64,000 nt of DNA from Heracleum sosnowskyi (taxonomy: Eukaryota > Streptophyta > Magnoliopsida > Apiales > Apiaceae). The notes below the pieces were generated by a model that worked only from the letters and a program-made list of their open reading frames with translations, had not been told where the DNA came from and searched no databases. Location of the stretch: the NCBI GenBank assembly GCA_030848705.1, contig CM061236.1, positions 55,323,481-55,387,480 of the forward strand, given 5' to 3'. Positions 55,895 through 64,000 of the stretch are shown here, piece by piece (positions within the stretch are counted from its first letter, which is position 1; every line of letters begins with the position of its first letter). Position numbers and translations under genes: made by a program.

Positions 55895-58800
55895 ATGGAG
55901 TGCATGAGGATGAAGAGCAATGCAATAACCGCTCTGATAAGAAAGAATCATCTTCCAGGGGTACCCACTGTTCTCACAGATTATCTAAGAACGGTGCCCC
56001 TACCACTTCTACCCCCAGGGGAACAGGTAATTGAAGGTAATATTCCTCCACCTCAACCTGAAATGGCACCTGAACCAATGGATGTTGATCCAGAGCCCTC
56101 AGTGGCCATTCCTGACCAGGAGGTTTCAAACCCACAACCTCTAACCACGGTCGAAGAGCCTTTGGAAGAGCCAAATGAAACAATAAACGAACCTCCTTCC
56201 CCTCCTATACCCAATATTCAGACATCCGTGAGTGTAGAGGGAGATAGTGCCTTAGCAACACCACATAAGGAGATACACCCTTCAACAGCAGCTCTGCCTA
56301 CCTCTAAAAGGAGAAGAACAGAAACCGAGGCAACTGTTGATACTTTATTTCAAACTTCCAAAGCGCCCTTTATTGATTTTTCTGATGCTGATTGGGCTAC
56401 GCTAACGAAAGCTATATCTGAACCAATAGCTCAATCAAGTAAGGAAGAATTGACGGAAGCAACTGGTGTTCCGACCATATTACGGTCAGGTTCACTGGTT
56501 GAAGGTTCTAAGAACCAAGGGTCTTCACAGACGTCGAGAGAAGGCTTTGACCTAAATGCACAATCTAAAGGGTCATTGTCTACCTCCCCAGATGGAACAT
56601 ATCTGGATCCTGCGGGTAAAGGGTCTGACGTAGGTGCAGATCGGCAACTCGGTGACAATGAATCAATTACTATTGAGGAGTCAACTGAGGTAAAGTCTTC
56701 ACAGACTATTGGGGAAGATTCGGGATCTCTGCTGTTAATAGAGCCTGTTTCTAACCCCCTAGAGATTCAAACTCTAGATCCTTCAAAGGATATATCATCT
56801 ATGGATGATCAGCAACTTGGTTTATCCAAGGACGGGGACTTGCGGAGCCCCATTGCACCACCGGTGACCTCCTTAAGGATGACTACGGTGTTTTCTTCTG
56901 CAGGTACAAAGAGCAAAAAGGGATTGAGTGAAACAAAAACACTTACACCTGGCCTGAGTGGGAAAGGTAAAATGAGTGAAACACTAACAGAAACCTTGAG
57001 TGTACACCCAGAGCCAAACGTGAGGAGTGACACCCTAACCCTTCAAAATATTGATGATTTGCTGTTACCAACAGAAAGAGAGTTACAAGTTCAATCTACC
57101 CTCAAGGAGATGACAGTTCGTGACAAAGAAGGAAATCCACTATTTAAGGTTCCACTGCGACCTTCCTTTGACCAAGGGATCTCCTCTAGTCAAGCCAATG
57201 CTTCTTTAAAGTCTATTCAAGAGAAGGTTGACTTGGCTGCAGCTGATTCCAGAAGAACATTCAGGGTCATTGGCAGTGCATCTGGCACTATAACAGGTAC
57301 GAAGCAGGCAGTGGACTCCTTAAAGAAGGAAGCATTGGAGGAACTGATCGAGTTGAGGACGGACGTCAAGGAACTTAAAGATGGATTCATGAATGAAGTA
57401 GATGCTTTTTCACAAGGACAAGAAGCTTTGAAAGAGGACGTTCTGGTTATCCGGGATGGTCAAGCGCGGGTAAAAGATGCAATGAATACACTTTCGAGAG
57501 TGGAGTCTAAGCTGAACAAGAGGCTGGATCATATGGAAAAGACTACCAACTCAAGATTGGATAACATTGACCTGACGCTAGCTTCTATGAATGAGATGAA
57601 TAAGCAGATTATGGATTTCTTGGAAAATCAAGGTGACGGAGTACAGTCAATCTGGACTATGCTGAAGAACCAACAAAGTGGACAACCTGGACCTTCAAAT
57701 CAACAACCTGATCTTTCTGCTGCCTTTTATGCTGAGGATGCTTTTATCGAGGATTCCTCAACTAAGGGGGAGAAAGTTGGAGATGGGGAGAAAAGTAAGG
57801 ATGGATGGGGAGTTTGGGAAACGGTTGAAGCTATTCCGATAAGACAGTACTGGATAGAAGAACTTGTACAAGAAGAAGAGAAGAGTGAAGAGGTATTTGA
57901 GGTCATGCAAGAGCAACCAATTCAGGAGGAGCATGAGCCATATTATCCAGAGCCCGTTGAACATCCAATCTGGGAGGATATTATTGAAGAAGAAGCAAAT
58001 CCTCTGTAACAAGAAGAAGAAGCTGCCTTGGAAGCAATGAGAGCTCAAAGAGCTGCAATAGATGCCAGGCATGCTGAGAAAGAAAGACACCAAGCAGTTC
58101 TAAGGATTGAGAAGCTAAAAAGATCCAAGGTGCAAGCTGAAGTAAGGAAGAAAAAGATGATGGATTTGGAAAGCAAGCATGGAAGTGAATGGGAGATGGC
58201 TTATAAAACCTTTTGTGGAGTTGAAGACGGATTAGAAGTCAACGACAATGCAGAGGTGGAAGTCATAATTCAGAACATAAGAAGTGCAAATCCTGATGAT
58301 CATGTTTACTTCACTGCACTGAAGAATACTGTGATCTTTCTGAAAGATGGGGTTAAAGCAAATGGAGCATGGAACATCCTGATCAATTTTCTTGAGAAAG
58401 GTACATTTGTGATTTCCACTAAGTTTTTAGAACAGAGAACATACACAGAATTGCAGGTGATACTCATCAAGATCCAAAGAACTACAAGACTAAATGAACT
58501 GCTCCGTGAGCATGTTAAGGAAATCTTGATGAAAGTCGGTCCAGAGATTACTGAAGATCCTCCAATGGTTAGATTCATGACGAATGACTTGTTCAGAATC
58601 TGCTATTTGGCTGAGGACAAACTGAGAGACTATCCAAGAAACTATCTAATATCAGTTGAGAAGTATATTAGATCCACTGGATTCTCATCAACGGAGAAGG
58701 ACAAAGCAGCAGACACTCTTAGAAGATTTCTAATTGAGAATGTTCCTTACTATAGGAAAAGAGTGGAAAAAGGATTGGAAGTGCATACCAGATTACCAAA

Positions 58801-58999
58801 CATGCCAAAGCTAAACAAGGAAGATGTTAACATTGCATGGTTATGGGCTGGAGTGGGTCAAGAGGTTGAATATATTGGAAGACACATCCAAGGAGCAATC
58901 CTTAAACCTGGAGAACCACTGCACTATCTATCAGTGATTGTTTATCAAGCTGCTAACTCCGATCCAATGATTGAGGAAGGTGAGATCGGAATGGACTAA
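55895..58999 (+). pseudogene. E: third ORF, N-terminally deleted, one stop
   Basis: The open frame from the ATG at 55895 corresponds to the middle of F's ORF (from 45304), so about 490 bp of the N-terminal domain is missing. Parts in order: TVPLPLLPPGEQ, a long acidic Ser/Thr/Pro-rich region with a KRRRTE cluster, a coiled-coil-prone region (about 57200-57640, with heptad-like LKKEALEELIELRTDVKEL), an acidic stretch, a TAA at 58007-58009, and a charged helix and C-terminal domain (LREHVKEILMKV...FRICYLAEDKLRDYP...AWLWAGVGQEV). No signal peptide or membrane segment seen. Not recognisably related to B's third ORF by eye, though the layout is alike. Confidence 0.82.
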
Positions 59000-59233
59000 A
59001 GATTGAAGCAAAGAACAAAAGAACTATCAGCTCAGACTAGAGGAGCAACTTCATTGTATAAAGTTTTATTGTTTTTTGATTTATGAAATCTGGAAATGTA
59101 TATATATCTGATCCAGAATGCATTTAATATTATTACGCTGTCTTACTTTAAGTAGTTTCATGTTTCCTTAGTTAGTTGAGTTATCCTCGAAGTATTTGTT
59201 TGTCGAACTCTATCCAATCAAATAGGGGGAGAT
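59000..59233 (+). other. E: 3' untranslated region and polypurine tract
   Basis: Non-coding; polypurine tract aaatagggggagat at 59220-59233. Confidence 0.88.
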
Positions 59234-59374
59234 TGTAAAGCATAATGTAACATAAGATGTAAAAGAGATAACTGCAACTCAACAAAGGACAAGACAGACA
59301 ATACTATTAACAGAAGCACAGGAATCTAGAATCAAAGAAGAAAAGGTAAACTCAAAAAATCAAAATACGTTATG
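59234..59374 (+). repeat. 3' LTR of E, first 141 bp
   Basis: TGTAAAGCATAATG onward, matching 20273-20413, then cut by D after ttatg (59370-59374), which should reappear after D's off-window end. Confidence 0.92.
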
Positions 59375-59873
59375 TGTTGGATATAATTGCTGACGTTTGT
59401 TCATCAGTGTTTAAAGTACCAGGTACATATCAGAGTTTATATAGAAGCCGGTCAGAGTTTGTTAAAGTCTGACAGGGTGATAGTTGACTTAGCTGTCGGT
59501 GCAAAGATAAAGATTCTAGAAGCAATATATTCTGAAGATGGAAAGAAGCAGAATATATTGATACAACTAAGGAGACTGGACAGAAGACTGAAGCAATCCT
59601 TAATTGATAATAATTGTATAGCTAATTTATAGGAGTATCAATTAGATAAGGATTGTATGTAGCTGTGTACTATATAAACACAGATAGGTTATCCCTAGAA
59701 GGGACACGAGAACATTGAATATATTATTCTTGTAACCTAGTAGCTCTTTGTGATTCATTAACATCACTAAGAGAGAATTATTTAATATAATTCAGTTTGT
59801 TGATTTACAAACCTGTGTTCTTGATTGTTATTCTCATACATACTTGATTATATATTGTGTATTCGGCCTAACA
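59375..59873 (+). repeat. 5' LTR of D
   Basis: TGTTGGATAT ... CGGCCTAACA. TATA box tatataa at 59671-59677. tcagagttt motifs at 59430-59438 and 59452-59460. U5 hairpin near 59743-59775. Confidence 0.93.
59671..59677 (+). promoter_or_regulatory. D: TATA box in LTR
   Basis: ctatataaacacagatagg; the same block occurs in B's LTRs (tatataaa at 51909, mutated to tatataga at 24485). Probable core promoter; start site not determinable from sequence. Confidence 0.6.
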
Positions 59874-59875
59874 AT

Positions 59876-59887
59876 TGGTATCAGAGC
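59876..59887 (+). other. Primer-binding site of D (tRNA-iMet)
   Basis: tggtatcagagc two bases after the LTR. Confidence 0.95.
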
Positions 59888-59936
59888 CAAGGCTGTTTAA
59901 TATATACAGTTTTACGATTCAAACACAGTAATAATC

Positions 59937-62261
59937 ATGTCTGAAGAAAATCAAACTGCTCCCAAGGCTGAACAGGTTAAGCCAAATTCTGTGAGTCGAT
60001 ATGAAACAATCAGGGTTCCAATACTCAGAGCAGTAGAGTATCCAATTTGGAAGGTGAAGATGACCATGTTTCTGGAGGCTACAGATCCAGAATATCTTGA
60101 CAGAATTTATGATGGTCCTCATAATCCAACCAAACTAGCCCCTGTTGTTGATGGTCAAGAACAAAAGACTGTTCCAAAGGAAAAGAAAGATATGACTCCT
60201 GAGGACATCTCATCAATTGCAAAAGATGCAAAGGTTAGACATCTTCTCCACAGTGCTTTAGATAATGTTATGTCTAACAGAGTAATTGGCTGCAAAACTG
60301 CCAAAGAGATATGGGATGCTTTAGAGGTCAGATGCCAGGGAACAGGTGCTATTAAGAAGAACAGAAAGACAATACTCACACAGGAGTATGAGCACTTTGA
60401 TTCAAGAACTAATGAAACCTTGACTGAGACTTATGACAGATTTTGCAAACTATTGAATGATCTGTCTCTGGTTGATAAAGAATATGAGCTTGAAGAGTCT
60501 AATCTCAAGTTTTTGTTATCTCTACCTGAAAAGTGGGATTTAAAGACAACCACAATAAGAGATAATTATGAGCTTGCTGATACAGATCTTGATGAAATCT
60601 ATGGGTTGTTGAAAACTCATGAACTGGAGATAGAACAAAGGAATAGAAGATTGAGCAAAAAGACAAAATCTGTTGCTCTCAAAGTTTAGGAGAAGCCCAT
60701 GAAGAAGGAATCATCAAGGAAGAAAGCCAAGGGAAAGGCTTTAGTTATTAAATCTGAAAGTGAGTCATCAAACTCTGATGATGACTCAAACTCTGATGAA
60801 GCTTCTGACTCTGATGATGATGAAGAACAGATGATGCAAATGGCTGCATTGATGGTGAAGACCTTCAAGAAGATGGGATTCAAGAACTTCAAGAAAGGAA
60901 AGAGATTCTCAAGGAAAGATTCAAACTCTGAAAGGAAAAGTTTTAGAAAGTCTGATGGAAGGGAGACCAAGTCTGGCAAGAAGGATAAATCTGAAATCCA
61001 GTGCTACAAGTGTAAGGAGATGGGTCACTATGCTCCAGAGTGCAAGAAAGGCAAATATGAGAAAGCACTCATCTCTAAAGGCAAAGACTGGGCAGATACT
61101 TCAGAATCTGATGATGGAGAAAATTATGCTCTTATGGCAACTGTCAGAGATGAGACTGAATCATCTGAAAATAAGGTACCCCTAACTACTTATGCTTATG
61201 ATACTGATAATATATCTAAGTTAAGAGTATATCTGAAAAGCGTACATGTTAGTTATAGGGATCAGACTTTAGAGAATGAGAGAATTAAAACTGAGAATCT
61301 TAGTCTTAAAGATAGAAACAAGTTTCTTGAAGGAGAACTTGAAAATATGAAGCAGATTCAAAAAGAAAGAGATGATGCTGTTTATGTAGAACAGGAGTTG
61401 CTCAAAAGATATAAGCAATTAGAATCTGATCTAGAAAAGGAAAGAAAAATAATCAAGACTTGGACAGACTCTGGAAGAGACACTCATCAAGTGTTTCATA
61501 CAGATTCTGTAGGTTTAGGCTATTGTGAAGATGATGAACTTAGGTTTAAAGACAAAGTTAAGGTAAAACCACAACTTAAACCTGTGAAATTTGTTCCAGA
61601 AGCCAATAAGTTAAAATCTGTTGTAATAAGAGAAGCTGATATGGAATCAGATGAAGCCTGTGAAAGACAGGAAAATATTATAACAGAAAAACTTATGGAA
61701 AGAGAAGCTGTTAGAAAGCCAGTAAAAACTTGTGAAAAACAGGTTAATGTTGGCTTGATGACAGGAAAACAGTTCAATCATAAGCTGAAAGAGGTAAAAT
61801 CTGCCATGAAACCAAAAGGGTCCAAGAAGAATAGGAATGGAAAGATAGGCATAAATAAAAGAAATAATCATTTGCCTACTGGTGCTGCTCCAAGGAAAAC
61901 ATGTTATAATTGTGGTAGTTCTAATCATCTTGCTAATTACTGCACAAAGAATAAAAATATCAATTCTTTACCTTCTACATCAGGAGTAAAGAATGATTAT
62001 GTTAGGGTTAGACCACAGACTTTATGCACACACTGTGGGAGCACTTGGCATTCCATTTATACTTGCAAGAGTTATCATGCTATTTATCACAACTATTATG
62101 AGCTAAAACCCAATCTAAAGTGGGTTAGAGCAAACTCTACAAGTGTAAAGTCTGACAATGTTAGTTTAAACTCTGTTGATAGTAATTCCGCTGCAAAAAC
62201 TAACACTGTTAAGAAAGACAAAGGATCCAAGCAAGTCTGGGTCCTTAAAACTAACACTTAG
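59937..62261 (+). pseudogene. D: long Gag (774 codons), one nonsense codon
   Basis: ATG at 59937 (MSEENQTAPK). Residues 25-240 are UBN2/copia Gag, nearly the same as in B. Codon 251 is TAG (60687-60689) where B has GAA. Then an acidic linker and a first zinc knuckle CYKCKEMGHYAPEC at 356. After codon 413 comes the predicted donor. If not spliced, translation goes on through a coiled coil (about 430-490), a basic region, a second knuckle CYNCGSSNHLANYC at 656 and a third CTHCGSTWHSIYTC at 697, ending KQVWVLKTNT and TAG at 62259-62261. The extra knuckles suggest an RNA-binding tail found only on the unspliced product. The TAG would cut both products unless read through. Confidence 0.88.
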
Positions 62262-62280
62262 TGGTTGTTTGTGATTGCAG
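61176..62280 (+). other. D: predicted gag/pol intron (1105 bp)
   Basis: Donor aataag|gtaccc at 61175/61176. Acceptor tttgtgattgcag|gg at 62280/62281, with ctaac at 62251-62255 as branch-point candidate. Both junctions fall between codons, so splicing yields ...SENK then GIKEST leading to protease. B has exactly this joined form at 26002/26003. Retention ends translation at 62261. The donor matches the consensus only at CAG/AAG|GTA and is weak beyond that, which fits partial splicing. Supported by comparison, not by RNA data. Confidence 0.75.
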
Positions 62281-64000
62281 GGTATAAAAGAGAGCACACT
62301 TATCTTGGACAGTGGATGCTCAGGACACATGACTGGAAATAAAGCCCTGCTATCAGACTTTAAGGAGAAAGCTGGCCCAAAGGTTTCCTATGGAGATGGC
62401 AACATAGGACACACTCTGGGATATGGCAATATAAATCTTGGAAGTGTCATCATCACAAATGTAGCTCTAGTCTCAGGACTCAAGCATAATCTGCTATCTG
62501 TGAGTCAAATCTGTGATCGAGGAAACCATGTAGATTTTCATACTGAATACTGTGAAGTTATCAGTAAATCTACTGGAAAAGTTGTTCTAGTTGGACACAG
62601 GCGCAACAACATTTATGAAGCAAGTTTGGTAACAAACTCTGATGGAAAAACAGTGTGTCTGACTGCAAGAATGTCAAATGAAGAGGGTTGGAATTGGCAT
62701 AAGAAGCTCTCTCATCTCAATTTGAACAACATCAATGAGCTAATAAGAAAGGATCTTGTAAGGGGACTCCCAAAATCAATACTCAGTCTGGATGGCCTAT
62801 GTGATTCTTGTCAAAAGGCCAAGCAAAGGAAGTCATCTTTCAAGAGCAAATCTGAATCTTCAGTAGTGGAACCTTATCATCTTCTACATGTTGATCTCTT
62901 TGGACCAGTGAATGTGATGTCTATGGGCAGAAAGAAATATGCTCTAGTAATTGTTGATGAATATACTAGATATACATGGGTGTATTTCTTATCAAAGAAG
63001 GATGAAACTGCTCAAACTCTGATGGATCATGTAAATCTACTGGACAAAGGATCACAGCACAAAGTCAAAAGTATAAGGAGTGATAATGGAACTGAATTCA
63101 GAAACTCAATCATGGAAGCTTTCTGCAAGGAAAGAGGAGTGAAACAAGAATTTTCTGCACCTGGAACTCCACAGCAAAATGGTGTAGTTGAAAGAAAGAA
63201 CAGAACTTTAATTGAAGCAGCCAGAACTATGCTTGAAGAAGCAAAATTACCAACTTATTTCTGGGCAGAAGCTGTTCAAACTGCTTGTTTTACTCAAAAT
63301 GCTACACTGATCAACAAGCATGGGAAAACACCATATGAGATGGTGAAAAATAAGAAGCCAAATTTGAAATATTTTCATATCTTTGGATGCAAATGCTTTG
63401 TGTTGAAGACTCATCCTGAACAGTTGACCAAGTTCGAGTTGAAAGCTGATGAAGGAATCTTTGTTGGCTATCCATTGTCAACAAAAGCATTCAGAGTCTA
63501 CAATCTGAGAACTAAAGTGATCATGGAATCCATACATGTGTCATTTGATGACAAGAAAATAACTGGACTTGATGACTTAGATGGATATGATCAACTGCGT
63601 TTTGAAAATGAAGATTTATTCTCTGATGATGTAAACTCTGATGAAGCAGTACCGACAAACTCTGATGAAGCGGTTCTGACAAACTCTGACGAAGCATACT
63701 CTGAACCTCTACTGGTAAATACTGGAGAAACTGAATATTCTCAAATTGAACAAAATGGAGAACCAGTTGAGGGGGAGCGTGAAGAAGCTCAACAAGACAC
63801 AGCAAGTGAGTCAGTTGAGGAAACTGATTCAAACTCTGACAGTTCAAACTCTGAGCCATCCAATTCAGGGGGAGCCTCAGATACTGCAGAAAGTCAACAT
63901 ATGAATCAGGAGAGCATGGATCAAGGGGGAGGATCCAATAATGATGCAAGAAACCACTTACCAACAGCAAGAAAGTGGACACAGGCACACACACCTGATC
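62281..64000 (+). CDS. D: pol exon (protease, integrase, linker), partial
   Basis: Read from the acceptor, the frame is open for all 573 codons to the window edge. It starts GIKESTLILDSGCSGHMTG with a normal D-S-G protease triad, then the integrase finger (WHKKLSHLNLNN...CDSCQKAK), core Asp at 62893-62895, Asp at 63082-63084 and Glu at 63190-63192 with 35 residues between the last two, and the acidic Asn/Ser linker before RT. It has no ATG of its own at the start, so it needs splicing, frameshifting or re-initiation to be made. RT and RNase H lie off-window. Confidence 0.9.

Larger units (their letters stand above)
20273..59374 (+). mobile_element. Element E: family-2 copia (SIRE-like), split by B and cut by D
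   Basis: 5' LTR 20273-21352, primer site, gag 21513-23921, protease start 23939-24192, then B (24193-52108), pol from 52114 to 55102, third-ORF region 55895-58999, polypurine tract and the first 141 bp of the 3' LTR (59234-59374), where D is inserted. The 3' end lies off-window. Its left flank gagat would be the target duplication. It inserted in the post-pol spacer of A. Confidence 0.93.
59375..64000 (+). mobile_element. Element D: family-1 copia, 5' part, intron-containing
   Basis: 499-bp 5' LTR, initiator-Met primer site, gag with a single nonsense codon, predicted intron, and a pol exon that stays open to the window edge. It inserted in E's 3' LTR. Except for TAG at 60687 the visible part is intact. 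Confidence 0.95.

Overview
This is plant nuclear DNA made almost entirely of nested LTR retrotransposons. I found no host gene, tRNA, rRNA or CRISPR array. The evidence is Ty1/copia gag-pol with initiator-Met primer sites (TGGTATCAGAGC), extra third ORFs downstream of pol as in the SIRE/Maximus lineage, a Tekay/Del-like Ty3/gypsy chromovirus remnant, and an Athila/TAT-like gag-protease element with an Asp-tRNA primer site. This fits a large eudicot genome; I cannot name the species.

Nesting, outside to inside, with working names used below. A (15445-20272) is a decayed copia element of family 1 and the oldest layer seen. On its left it is interrupted by H (8232-15444, minus strand, Athila/TAT-like), whose 3' LTR is itself interrupted by G (1-8231, Tekay-like, with a 4.87-kb LTR). 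On its right A is interrupted by E (from 20273, copia family 2). E is interrupted twice: by B (24193-52108, copia family 1, target duplication ggcta) and by D (from 59375, family 1, running off the window). B's third ORF is interrupted by a composite insertion (31741-48853, duplication atgtt), made of a minus-strand LTR of a third family (X) joined to a whole family-2 element (F). F carries a 4.73-kb solo LTR of the G family (36677-41403, duplication gtatt).

The most interesting result concerns gag-pol expression in these copia elements. In A, D, E and (decayed) F, gag ends in a stop codon a few bases before a conserved TGTGATTGCAG|GG acceptor-like site. In D and E an AG|GTACC donor lies just after the first zinc knuckle. 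Joining the two fuses gag to protease in frame. B lacks exactly this interval, to the base, so it looks like a copy of a spliced RNA. I infer that the unspliced RNA makes a long Gag with extra zinc knuckles, while the spliced RNA makes Gag-Pol, in two divergent families.

Other points: B has an unbroken 1529-codon gag-pol but altered protease and RNase H residues. F was probably dead before it inserted and so was moved in trans. H has lost RT, RNase H and the integrase core and fuses protease to the integrase C-terminus. Each copia family also carries its own repeated short motif.
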